From: Lachnospiraceae bacterium
GTDB taxonomy: Bacteria; Bacillota; Clostridia; Lachnospirales; Lachnospiraceae
Length of the DNA stretch: 64,000 bases
Assembly (NCBI GenBank): GCA_022768465.1
Contig: JALELZ010000020.1
Location: 1 to 64,000, forward strand
Reading direction: 5' to 3'
The notes beneath the pieces are model-generated. The model was not told where the DNA came from. It saw only the letters and a program-made list of their open reading frames with translations, and made no database searches. This document shows positions 43,817 to 50,977 of this stretch, piece by piece. The position numbers were made by a program, and so were the translations under genes. Within the stretch, counting starts at the first letter, position 1. Each line of letters opens with the position of its first letter.

Positions 43817-43859
43817 AAAGAAGCTGCTTTAAGCAATTTTGCCTATGCAGCTTCTTTTT
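43817..43859. terminator. Bidirectional intrinsic terminator
   Basis: AAAGAAGCTGC / GCAGCTTCTTT form an 11-bp stem with T-rich flanks in both directions, between the convergent L,D-transpeptidase and rho genes. Confidence 0.85.
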
Positions 43860-43860
43860 G

Positions 43861-45624
43861 TTAAAATCTCAATTTTTCTGCCATTCTTACAAATTCAGCA
43901 TTGTCCTTTGTCCTTGAGAACAGGTCAAGCACCTTTTCCGCAGATTCCTCGGGCTTCAGCTGACCGAAGGCATTTCTCAGCTTGCTGACAGCTGCCGTTT
44001 CCTCAGGATTAAGCAGAAGATCATCTCGTCTGGTTCCGCTCTTAAGAATATCTATGGCAGGGAAAATACGCTTTTCAGAAAGCTTTCTGTCAAGGACAAG
44101 CTCCATATTGCCTGTACCCTTAAATTCCTCATAAATTACATCATCCATACGGCTGCCGGTATCTACAAGAGCGGTGGCAAGTATTGTGAGTGATCCGCCC
44201 TCACGCATATTTCTTGCTGCACCGAAGAAACGCTTCGGCATGTGCAGTGCAGCAGGATCGAGTCCGCCTGAAAGGGTACGTCCGGAAGGCGGAACTACAA
44301 GGTTATAGGCTCTCGCAAGTCTTGTGATAGAATCAAGAAGGATCGTTACATCCTTACCGTATTCAACAAGTCTCTTTGCGCGTTCAATAACCATTTCCGA
44401 AACACGCTTATGTCTGTCAGGAAGCTCGTCAAAGGTAGAGTAAATAACCTCAACATTATTGCCTACGACCTCTTCCTTTATATCGGTAACCTCCTCAGGT
44501 CTCTCGTCAATAAGGAGAATGATAAGATGCATGTTCTCATCGCGGATTATTGACTTTGCAACCTGCTTTAAGAGCGTAGTCTTTCCGGCCTTAGGCGGTG
44601 ACACGATCATACCTCTCTGTCCCTTTCCGATAGGGGCAAGCAGATCCATAACTCTGAGCGGAAGAGGACTGCCGCTTCCCTGTTCAAGTTTTATCTTTTC
44701 ATTGGGGAATATAGGAGTGAGCTTGTCAAAGTTCGGTCTGCGCTCTGCTTCATAAGCCGGATATCCGTTCACACTGGTAATGTATAAGAGCGCTGCAAAT
44801 TTTTCTGTAGGAGACTTTACTCTGCGGTTTCCTCTGATAATGTCTCCGGTCTTAAGATTAAAACGTCTGATCTGGCTTGGTGCAACATATACATCATTCT
44901 CACCAGGAAGAAAGTTAGCGCATCTGATAAAGCCAAAGCCCTCAGGCATTACCTCAAGAATACCGTTTGCTTCAAATCCTGAATCAAGCATACTCATATC
45001 AGCAGCAGGCATACTTGCAGCTGCAACTGAAAGAGGCTTGGTATTTCTTGCTTCATACTGAGTCTGCTGCTGTACAGAGCTGTCAGTATAATTTGAAGCT
45101 GAGTTGTCATTTACAGCTTCATCGGAATATGGTCTTTCCTGCTGATAGGCTCTTTCATTTCGCACTGCGGCAGAAGAGTGAATCTGTGCATTTTCTGAAT
45201 TATAGCTGTAATTCCTTCGCTCAGTGTTATCAGCATAATTGGCCTGTTCCGGAGCATGAATCTGACGCTGACGCTGAACTTGGCTTTGATCAGCTGAATT
45301 GATTTGTCCTGAAGGAACTCCTTCTGAAGCTATCTGAGCTCCCAAAGCGCCTGAAGGTGCAGAAGAAACAACCGTTTTTCTGGTATATTTTCTTTTAGGT
45401 CTGTCGGAATTATTATCCTGCATCTTTTTTGCAGTCTTTGTCTGCTCAAAAGGTATTGCAGCACGGCTTAAAACCTCCTGAGGCTTATTTTCAGGCTTCT
45501 TTTCGGCGGCTTCAGCTAAAATATCGATAATTTCAGCCTTACGCATACCGGTAACTTTGATATTTTGTGCCTTGGCAAATTCCTTAAGCTGTGCAAGCGA
45601 CAGAGTTTCCAATTTCTTTCTCAT
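43861..45624 (-). CDS. rho: Transcription termination factor Rho with large N-terminal insert
   Basis: This 587-residue Rho is far longer than the 420 residues of the E. coli protein. The Rho N domain is at 1-45 ([20 protein letters not shown]). An Arg/Gln/Asn/Ser-rich, disordered insert covers about 50-205. The RNA-binding cold-shock-like domain follows ([15 protein letters not shown], then [15 protein letters not shown]). The ATPase domain has [11 protein letters not shown] near 340, [13 protein letters not shown] and the R loop [11 protein letters not shown]. It acts as a hexameric RNA helicase that ends untranslated transcripts. Confidence 0.95.
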   Translation of the reverse strand: MRKKLETLSLAQLKEFAKAQNIKVTGMRKAEIIDILAEAAEKKPENKPQEVLSRAAIPFEQTKTAKKMQDNNSDRPKRKYTRKTVVSSAPSGALGAQIASEGVPSGQINSADQSQVQRQRQIHAPEQANYADNTERRNYSYNSENAQIHSSAAVRNERAYQQERPYSDEAVNDNSASNYTDSSVQQQTQYEARNTKPLSVAAASMPAADMSMLDSGFEANGILEVMPEGFGFIRCANFLPGENDVYVAPSQIRRFNLKTGDIIRGNRRVKSPTEKFAALLYITSVNGYPAYEAERRPNFDKLTPIFPNEKIKLEQGSGSPLPLRVMDLLAPIGKGQRGMIVSPPKAGKTTLLKQVAKSIIRDENMHLIILLIDERPEEVTDIKEEVVGNNVEVIYSTFDELPDRHKRVSEMVIERAKRLVEYGKDVTILLDSITRLARAYNLVVPPSGRTLSGGLDPAALHMPKRFFGAARNMREGGSLTILATALVDTGSRMDDVIYEEFKGTGNMELVLDRKLSEKRIFPAIDILKSGTRRDDLLLNPEETAAVSKLRNAFGQLKPEESAEKVLDLFSRTKDNAEFVRMAEKLRF

Positions 45625-45769
45625 TTATATACCTCAATAATTCAGGAAATTTACGATTATCAAAATAGATCTCTTTGTATTTTAGATATCTCAGAATTGT
45701 CGATTAAGTAAACTAAGTTTAAACCCAATCATAAATATTGTCAATTATCTTAATTTGTGACAGCCTTTA

Positions 45770-45798
45770 TTGCCACGCTAAAATCTTTTTGTTACAAT
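45770..45798 (+). promoter_or_regulatory. Promoter of the 265-residue membrane protein gene
   Basis: TTGCCA (45770-45775), 17-base spacer, TACAAT (45793-45798), with a short leader and CAGGAGGA before ATG 45822. The rest of the rho-divergent gap (45625-45769) is AT-rich without recognisable structure. Confidence 0.65.
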
Positions 45799-45821
45799 AG
45801 CTTTGTTTTTCAGGAGGAATC

Positions 45822-46619
45822 ATGCGCAATAAAAAGCCTACTAATAATCATAGATATAAAAGTAAGCCTCACGGCCAGAGAATTCTGTATGATGCCAGAG
45901 GTGCAAGAGTAAAGAGCAGTCCGCTTACCAATAAATATGTGAGAGTACTCTTATTTTGGGTACTTCCTTATTTTGTTATCAACGGTCTGATTTTTTTATT
46001 TGTATGTGCGTCACCTCGTATAAACATTGAGGTTAAGGATACAAATAACTATGTTACGTCAGAGGTTGAATTCACCGTCAAATCCTTCATGCCTATAAAG
46101 GATTTGGAAGTATCTCTTGAATCCTCACCGATAGAATATGTTAAATCAGGCGGCACATATACCTGCACAGCTAATCAGAACGGTACCTTTGCAGTAAAGG
46201 CTACTTCGTTAAACGGCATGCAGAAAACCGTGTTTGCAGATGTCAGCACTCTTGATGATACGGCGCCTTCGGTAGAAGAGGATTCCGCAAGCATTTCCAA
46301 AGGAATACTTACATTCAACATATATGACACTCAGTCAGGAGTTGATTATGATTCTATATATGGCATAGTTGACGGAGATGAGAAGATCACACCATTTGAG
46401 GTGGATAAGGATATTGGAATCGTTTCAATGCAGCTGCCGGTTGCCGCAAAGGTTATCGAACTTCATTTTTCTGATATGGTTGGAAATGCCAGATCAGGAC
46501 GTATAACAGTGACAGTAGGCGGTGTCGAGTCTGATAATGATGAAGAAGCTGATAATGACACCGATGCTCAGGCTGAGACGGAAGCTGACGGAACAGAGAT
46601 AGTTTCTGTTAACGAATAA
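45822..46619 (+). CDS. Membrane-anchored protein with Ig-like extracellular part, unknown function
   Basis: I do not recognise this 265-residue protein. A basic cytoplasmic N-terminus of about 45 residues (HGQRILYDARGARVKSSPL) precedes one membrane helix (VLLFWVLPYFVINGLIFLFV). Two short beta-sandwich-like segments follow; the first has the pattern EVKDTNNYVTSEVEFTVKS and the second STLDDTAPSVEE, as in bacterial Ig-like domains. The C-terminus is acidic (DNDEEADNDTDAQAE). AGGAGGA lies upstream of ATG. It overlaps the convergent small membrane protein gene by 11 bases. Confidence 0.7.
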   Translation: MRNKKPTNNHRYKSKPHGQRILYDARGARVKSSPLTNKYVRVLLFWVLPYFVINGLIFLFVCASPRINIEVKDTNNYVTSEVEFTVKSFMPIKDLEVSLESSPIEYVKSGGTYTCTANQNGTFAVKATSLNGMQKTVFADVSTLDDTAPSVEEDSASISKGILTFNIYDTQSGVDYDSIYGIVDGDEKITPFEVDKDIGIVSMQLPVAAKVIELHFSDMVGNARSGRITVTVGGVESDNDEEADNDTDAQAETEADGTEIVSVNE

Positions 46620-46851
46620 GTTTTATAGTCATTGAGAATGCATAAAATATCACCGGTACAACGATGAGCCCGAAAAGGAACATCAGAGTAACGCCCGGCT
46701 CACAGCCAATAGCAATGCTTACTATAAGACCGATGATACAAACTGCTATAAAAATAAGACCTAATATTGCAAAAAAACGCTTAAGCCTGCCGGGTGAACC
46801 GTCGGGCTTTTTTGTTGTATCGATATCTTTAGATGTATTTTCGGTATTCAT
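46609..46851 (-). CDS. Small two-helix membrane protein
   Basis: This 80-residue protein has a hydrophilic N-terminus (NTENTSKDIDTTKKPDGSPG) and two membrane helices (FFAILGLIFIAVCIIGLIVS, VTLMFLFGLIVVPVIFYAF). GAAAGG lies upstream of ATG. No family is recognised. It is followed, in the same direction upstream, by the VanZ-like gene, so the three minus-strand genes 47606-46609 probably form one transcript. Confidence 0.65.
   Translation of the reverse strand: MNTENTSKDIDTTKKPDGSPGRLKRFFAILGLIFIAVCIIGLIVSIAIGCEPGVTLMFLFGLIVVPVIFYAFSMTIKLIR
46783..46813 (+). terminator. Terminator-like hairpin for the plus-strand gene, inside the convergent gene
   Basis: AAGCC...CGG, loop GTGAA, CCG...GGCTT, then TTTTTT. 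In plus orientation this looks like an intrinsic terminator for the gene ending at 46619. It lies in the coding sequence of the small membrane protein on the other strand, where it encodes DGSPGRLKR. Confidence 0.5.
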
Positions 46852-46876
46852 AACTTAAAACCTTTCAACTTTTTTG

Positions 46877-47374
46877 CTATAAATCAGCAATCCTTTTTGT
46901 GCGCAGGTGAGCTGCAACAGCAGAAAGGATAAGAAACATAACGCTTCCTGCTAATATACCTGAAAAATCCAGCCACACATCCGTTACCTGCCCGCTGCGG
47001 CCGGGAACGAAAAGCTGAATAGTTTCATCTGTAAGAGCAACCAGAAGTCCTGAGAATAAGGAAAGCACAGGGAAACCAAGATTTTTAAAAAACAGCATTC
47101 CGAGAATTCCGGCAACAGTGTACTCTGCAAAATGAGCGAGCTTTCTTACGATATGCTCGGTAAGGACTGCCTTTCCTCTGAATAACAGCTTATTCAGTAT
47201 TAATAACACAGCACCGCTTTTCTCCGAAGAAATATCGGCAGGATCCATGGAGTTTCGAAATATCAGTAAAATATATACCGCATATATTATTAGGAAGAAA
47301 AGACTTTTTTTATTTAGCTTGATGGTATAAAAGTTTTTCATCTGATGTAAATACTTATTATAAATACTTTTCAC
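46877..47374 (-). CDS. VanZ family membrane protein
   Basis: This 165-residue protein has about four helices and the VanZ pattern: an N-terminal helix, RNSMDP, VRKLAHFAEYTVAGILG, then TDETIQLFVPGRSGQVTDVWLDFSG. VanZ-like proteins are linked to glycopeptide (teicoplanin) tolerance in some hosts, but most family members have no assigned role. GTG 47374 is taken as start; ATG 47341 is an alternative. It is read together with the two small genes beside it. Confidence 0.85.
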   Translation of the reverse strand: MKSIYNKYLHQMKNFYTIKLNKKSLFFLIIYAVYILLIFRNSMDPADISSEKSGAVLLILNKLLFRGKAVLTEHIVRKLAHFAEYTVAGILGMLFFKNLGFPVLSLFSGLLVALTDETIQLFVPGRSGQVTDVWLDFSGILAGSVMFLILSAVAAHLRTKRIADL

Positions 47375-47399
47375 ATACTTTCATCCGGCTCAGCTGATT

Positions 47400-47606
47400 T
47401 TATTTATCAGTCTCATCCTCGTTAGGGATAATATAGTCCTCAAGCTTAAGGCCGTAATGCTCGGCCATTGATAAAAGCTCTCGTGCATTTGAATATTCAA
47501 TATCCATGAGATCGGGAGTATCCTCGGTGAAGCCGACTAAGCTTGCCGCCATATATTCATCCTGTAGATCTTCTTTAATTTTATCTATATCGTATCTGAT
47601 ATCCAT
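47400..47606 (-). CDS. Small acidic hypothetical protein
   Basis: This 68-residue soluble protein starts MDIRYDIDKIKEDLQDEYMA and contains SNARELLSMAEHYGLKLEDY, a helical pattern. AGAGGT lies upstream of ATG. I do not recognise the family. It is 25 bases upstream of the VanZ gene on the same strand, so it is probably its operon partner. Confidence 0.65.
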   Translation of the reverse strand: MDIRYDIDKIKEDLQDEYMAASLVGFTEDTPDLMDIEYSNARELLSMAEHYGLKLEDYIIPNEDETDK

Positions 47607-47747
47607 ATTTACCTCTGCATTTTTTAATGATTTGAAACATTTTATAAAGCAATATTAAAATGAAGTTTTATAAAACGTTACCTGATATAAATACCATGAA
47701 ATCAGGCACACTGCAATGATGAATAATATATCAAATCAGCTTTTGGA

Positions 47748-48266
47748 ATGCTTTGTATCTGCTTACTTGGGGCAACTATGCTGTGTACTGCTTGCGGCAG
47801 ACATATGGATGAGACATCAGTGGCAAAGGAGTCTACGGATGAGGCAGAGACATATATTGATGATACTGAGATAGAGGATACCAATTCAGAAGAATTGGAA
47901 ACCTTTGCTGATGAAATAGATCCTGAGAATGTATCAGAAAGCGTAGATGGTGATTTAGAAGAATCCTTAGATATTGAAAACGAGTCCGAAGCTGTTGCAG
48001 ATGAAGAAACAACGGCAGAAGAGGTGAATTCAAAAGCTGATGATAATTCAGCGGATAAAACTGTTTCAAAAGCTTCGGTAAAACCACAGGCACTTAGAGC
48101 GGTACCGACGACCCCACCTGCAACAGCTCCTGAAACATTACCGCCAAGCACCGAAGCTCAAGTCACAGAGCCTGTGCAGGAAACGACTATACCGGAAGTA
48201 CCGATTGAGACGATCATAGATAAAAGCTATTCTACCGGGAGATTTGATGAAGTAGAAACATATTGA
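47748..48266 (+). CDS. Putative lipoprotein with low-complexity body (start probably frameshifted)
   Basis: The frame encodes LLGATMLCTACGRH, a good lipobox, followed by an acidic Glu/Asp/Ser-rich region and a Pro/Thr-rich tail (VPTTPPATAPETLPP), like surface linkers. The listed start ATG 47748 has no ribosome site and lacks the basic residues of a signal peptide. Upstream in frame, the sequence reads YIKSAFG before a stop. One extra A near 47727 would join ATG 47719 to it and give MNKYIKSAFGMLC, a normal signal peptide. So a 1-base deletion or a sequencing error is likely. Confidence 0.6.
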   Translation: MLCICLLGATMLCTACGRHMDETSVAKESTDEAETYIDDTEIEDTNSEELETFADEIDPENVSESVDGDLEESLDIENESEAVADEETTAEEVNSKADDNSADKTVSKASVKPQALRAVPTTPPATAPETLPPSTEAQVTEPVQETTIPEVPIETIIDKSYSTGRFDEVETY

Positions 48267-48306
48267 ATGGAGTCGGGTTATCGACCTTGCTTTTCTAAAG
48301 TCTTTG

Positions 48307-48343
48307 TTTACTTTCTTGCTAATCTAAAATATAATATTAGCAA
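48307..48343 (+). promoter_or_regulatory. Promoter and operator of the AbiE pair
   Basis: TTTACT (48307-48312), 17 bases, TATAAT (48330-48335). The -10 is flanked by inverted repeats TTGCTAAT (48316-48323) and ATTAGCAA (48336-48343). AbiEi antitoxins are known to repress their own promoter by binding inverted repeats, so this is the likely site. Confidence 0.75.
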
Positions 48344-48358
48344 AAAGGAAGTGATGAT

Positions 48359-48952
48359 ATGACCGCCTACGAACGGCTTGACCTGCTTTTTCAGCAAAAC
48401 AATGGGATCGTCAAAACTGCGCAGGTTTTGGAAATCGGTATTGCCAAGACCACGTTTTACGCCTACGCCAAGCAGCGTGGCGTAGAGCAGGCAGCGCACG
48501 GCGTTTATGTTTCGCCGGATGCATGGACGGACGCAATGTACCTGCTGCATCTTCGCTGTGCGCAGGCCGTATTCTCCCATGAAAGCGCATTGTTTTTCCA
48601 TGACCTGACCGATCGGGAGCCGAGTCCGTATTCCATCACGGTCAAGACCGGATACAATCCTGCCAGCCTGCAAGCAGATGGCATCAAGGTCTACACTATC
48701 AAGAAAGAATTGCATGATGTGGGGATCGTCACAATGAACACGCCGTTCGGCAATCCCGTTCCCGTCTATGATATGGAGCGCACCATCTGCGATTTGATCC
48801 GCAGTCGCAGCGGGATCGAGATGCAGACCTTTCAGAACGCGCTCAAGCAGTACACACAACGAAAAGACAAGGACTTGCGGAAGCTGATGCGCTATGCGCA
48901 GATGTTCCGTGTTGAAAAACTTCTTCGGCAGTATTTGGAGGTACTTTTATGA
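48359..48952 (+). CDS. AbiEi-type antitoxin/transcriptional regulator (type IV TA)
   Basis: This 197-residue protein has an N-terminal winged helix (RLDLLFQQNNGIVKTAQVLE, then TTFYAYAKQRGVEQAAHGVY) and the AbiEi C-terminal pattern (AVFSHESALFFHDLTDREP, VYDMERTICDLIRSR). AbiEi represses the operon and counteracts the AbiEii nucleotidyltransferase toxin. AAGGAAGTG lies upstream of ATG. GC content is clearly higher than in the neighbours (about 50-58% in rows counted by hand, against about 35% just upstream), which points to recent transfer. It overlaps the toxin gene by ATGA. Confidence 0.88.
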   Translation: MTAYERLDLLFQQNNGIVKTAQVLEIGIAKTTFYAYAKQRGVEQAAHGVYVSPDAWTDAMYLLHLRCAQAVFSHESALFFHDLTDREPSPYSITVKTGYNPASLQADGIKVYTIKKELHDVGIVTMNTPFGNPVPVYDMERTICDLIRSRSGIEMQTFQNALKQYTQRKDKDLRKLMRYAQMFRVEKLLRQYLEVLL

Positions 48953-49791
48953 TTAAGACTGCACGGCAGCTCAAAGACCTGATCCGCAATCTCTCCAAGG
49001 ACAAAGTCGCAGATGCACAGATTTTGATGCGCAATTACATGATGGAGCGCTTTCTGGAGCGCATTTCTCTTTCGGAGTACCGGGATGAATTTATCCTTAA
49101 AGGCGGGATGCTGGTGGCTGCAATGGTCGGCCTTGACGCCCGCTCCACAATGGACATTGACGCAACCGTAAAAGGCGCAACGGTCGGCATCGAGGAAGTA
49201 GAGAACATGATCGCATCCATCATCTCCGTGCCGGTGGACGATGGCGTGGCGTTCCGGGTAAAGCGCATTTCTGAGATCATGGACGAGGCCGAGTATCCAG
49301 GCATCCGCGTCAGCATGGAAACGGAGTTTGATGGTGTGATAACGCCGCTCAAAATCGATATTTCCACCGGTGACGCTATCACGCCACGCGAAGTGCGTTA
49401 CAGCTTCAAGCTGATGTTGGAGAATCGCTCCATTGAAATTTGGGCGTACAATCTGGAAACCGTTCTGGCTGAGAAGCTGGAAACCGTCGTGACCCGCGCC
49501 ACCACCAACACCCGTATGAGGGATTTTTATGATCTGCACATTCTGAGTCAGCTCCACGGTCAGAGTATCGTTCCCGCTGATTTCCGGGTGGCGCTTATTG
49601 CAACCGCCAAGAAACGTGGTACGGAGAAATATTTTGCCGACGCGCCTGCGGCCTTTGATGAGGTTGAGGCCGACCCAAATATGGAAAAGTTGTGGCGGGC
49701 TTATCAGAAGAAGCTCTCCTATGCCACCGGCCTGTCGTGGCATATGGTCATGGAATCTGTGCGCTGGATTTATGGGTTGGCACAACAGTAA
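48949..49791 (+). CDS. AbiEii-type nucleotidyltransferase toxin
   Basis: This 280-residue protein is of the AbiEii/AbiGii family. The nucleotidyltransferase motif reads KGGMLVAAMVGLDARSTMDI with D69 and D71 as the metal-binding pair. A second conserved stretch is NLETVLAEKLETVVTRATTN followed by RMRDFYDLHIL. Members transfer nucleotides to tRNA or other targets and stop growth, giving abortive phage defence. GGAGG precedes ATG inside the antitoxin gene. It ends 136 bases before tRNA-Thr, a common kind of insertion site for defence cargo. Confidence 0.88.
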   Translation: MIKTARQLKDLIRNLSKDKVADAQILMRNYMMERFLERISLSEYRDEFILKGGMLVAAMVGLDARSTMDIDATVKGATVGIEEVENMIASIISVPVDDGVAFRVKRISEIMDEAEYPGIRVSMETEFDGVITPLKIDISTGDAITPREVRYSFKLMLENRSIEIWAYNLETVLAEKLETVVTRATTNTRMRDFYDLHILSQLHGQSIVPADFRVALIATAKKRGTEKYFADAPAAFDEVEADPNMEKLWRAYQKKLSYATGLSWHMVMESVRWIYGLAQQ

Positions 49792-49875
49792 GTCTTACCA
49801 ACACATTAAATACTTTCTGCAATATAAATATGCGGAAAGCTCAGCACATACATAGTCAAATAAATTCAAAACGTA

Positions 49876-49905
49876 TTGACATCAAAAGCTCAATCATGTT
49901 ATAGT
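49876..49905 (+). promoter_or_regulatory. Promoter of tRNA-Thr
   Basis: Perfect TTGACA (49876-49881), 18-base spacer, TATAGT (49900-49905) with an extended TG. The tRNA begins 22 bases later. Confidence 0.8.
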
Positions 49906-49927
49906 AGTCAAGCTTGCAAAAGCATAA

Positions 49928-50000
49928 GCTGGTATAGCACAGGTGGTAGTGCGTCGCATTGGTAATGCGGAGGTCACGAGTCCGAGTCTCGTTACCAGCT
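49928..50000 (+). tRNA. tRNA-Thr (GGT anticodon)
   Basis: GCTGGTA pairs with TACCAGC. The anticodon stem TCGCA/TGCGG encloses the loop TTGGTAA, anticodon GGT, with A37 next to it. The D-arm holds TAGCACAGGTGGTAGTGCG and the T-arm GAGTCCGAGTCTC. CCA is not encoded. A T run directly after the acceptor probably ends transcription. Confidence 0.95.
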
Positions 50001-50034
50001 TTTTTGTTATATTAATTCCGGATAGACAATATAT

Positions 50035-50240
50035 GCACCGACTGCTTGCAGTCGAGTGCATATATTGTTTAGACGGATAAACCCACATGAGTAAAAAAGG
50101 GCGACAGCCCGATTTACGAATGCGGGTTTAGGATCGAGAGAGTGCGAAGCACGGAGCGATCCGAATTAATATAACGAGTAAAGGAAAGTCGAGAAAGCAC
50201 CGACTGCTTGCAGTCGAGTGCGTATATCGTTTAGACGGAT
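50035..50240. repeat. Direct repeat: 25-base hairpin plus GTTTAGACGGAT
   Basis: A 25-base sequence (GCACCGACTGC-TT-GCAGTC-GAGTGC), itself a long hairpin, occurs identically at 50035-50059 and 50197-50221. Each copy is followed 8 bases later by GTTTAGACGGAT (50068 and 50229) and then by ACATGAG. The first copy is extended by CAATATAT/ATATATTG into a 12-bp lower stem. The second copy ends just before trmO. Confidence 0.8.
50078..50162. repeat. Two-hairpin intergenic element, copy at 50 kb
   Basis: Hairpin A: TAAACCCACA (50078-50087) with TGCGGGTTTA (50121-50130), inner GGGC-GACA-GCCC. Hairpin B: GGATCG / CGATCC around GTGC-GAA-GCAC and GGAG. Stems differ from the 40-kb copy but keep pairing, while single-stranded parts such as ACATGAG and CGAATG are conserved. 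Confidence 0.75.
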
Positions 50241-50258
50241 CGTACATGAGGCCACATC

Positions 50259-50948
50259 TTGAACATTGAACCCATCGCACACATTAATACAGATTTCCCA
50301 ACCAAATTCGGAGTACCGAGGCAAAGCGGACTTATATCTGATTTAAATGGTACTATTATTTTCGAGCCGCATTACAGAGATCCTGAGGCTGTTAAAGGAC
50401 TCAGCGGCTTTAATTACATATGGCTTTTATGGGATTTTTCTATGGCTCACAGAAAGGACTGGTCTGCGACGGTTTGTCCTCCGAGATTAGGAGGTAAAAC
50501 TCATGTGGGAGTTTTTGCCACACGTTCACCGTTTCGCCCTAATAACATAGGTCTTTCAAGCGTCAGACTTGAGAGCATTGAATATTCAGATAAAGGACCT
50601 ATACTTCATGTTTCAGGCATTGACATGATGGATAATACTCCTATATACGATATAAAACCGTACATTGCTGCCTATGATGCTCATAATGATGCGGTAGACG
50701 GCTTTACAGACAGTATCGTTGACATTGACATAAAGGTAGAGGATCCGAAGGGCCTTATTGCTAATAGTATGCTTTCTAAAGAACAGCAGCATGCACTTAT
50801 TGCTTTATTAAAGGAAGATCCAAGACCGAGGTTTGATGCCGCCAATGACGGCATCAGAAAATATGGCTTTTATTACTGCGATTATGATGTACGTTTTACG
50901 GTCTTAGGTGATATACTAACAATTGTTGAAATGCCGAAGGTGCGTTAA
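50259..50948 (+). CDS. trmO: tRNA (m6t6A37) methyltransferase TrmO
   Basis: This 229-residue protein is of the TrmO/TsaA (YaeB) family, which uses S-adenosylmethionine to methylate t6A at position 37 of tRNA-Thr(GGU). Family motifs are GVFATRSPFRPNNIGLSSVR and DMMDNTPIYDIKPY, and the N-terminal opening GVPRQSGL. It starts at TTG 50259 with AGG about 8 bases upstream inside the repeat unit; no better start is seen. The tRNA-Thr(GGT) gene, its expected substrate, lies 258 bases upstream on the same strand. Confidence 0.92.
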   Translation: MNIEPIAHINTDFPTKFGVPRQSGLISDLNGTIIFEPHYRDPEAVKGLSGFNYIWLLWDFSMAHRKDWSATVCPPRLGGKTHVGVFATRSPFRPNNIGLSSVRLESIEYSDKGPILHVSGIDMMDNTPIYDIKPYIAAYDAHNDAVDGFTDSIVDIDIKVEDPKGLIANSMLSKEQQHALIALLKEDPRPRFDAANDGIRKYGFYYCDYDVRFTVLGDILTIVEMPKVR

Positions 50949-50977
50949 TTTTTATACTTTAGTTGTGAGAGATAATT

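Noticed and set aside
47702..48151. A minus-strand open frame opposite the lipoprotein gene, rich in Ser/Val
   Set aside because: Mirror image of the acidic Glu/Asp-rich coding sequence; no start signal.
48892..49785. Long minus-strand open frames opposite the AbiE genes (also 48308-48859)
   Set aside because: High GC and lack of antisense stops create them by chance; the plus-strand frames carry clear AbiEi/AbiEii motifs and ribosome sites.
49801..50000. An attachment-site duplication of tRNA-Thr marking an integrative element
   Set aside because: I looked for the tRNA 3' end (TCTCGTTACCAGC) around 48267-48358 and found no convincing second copy.
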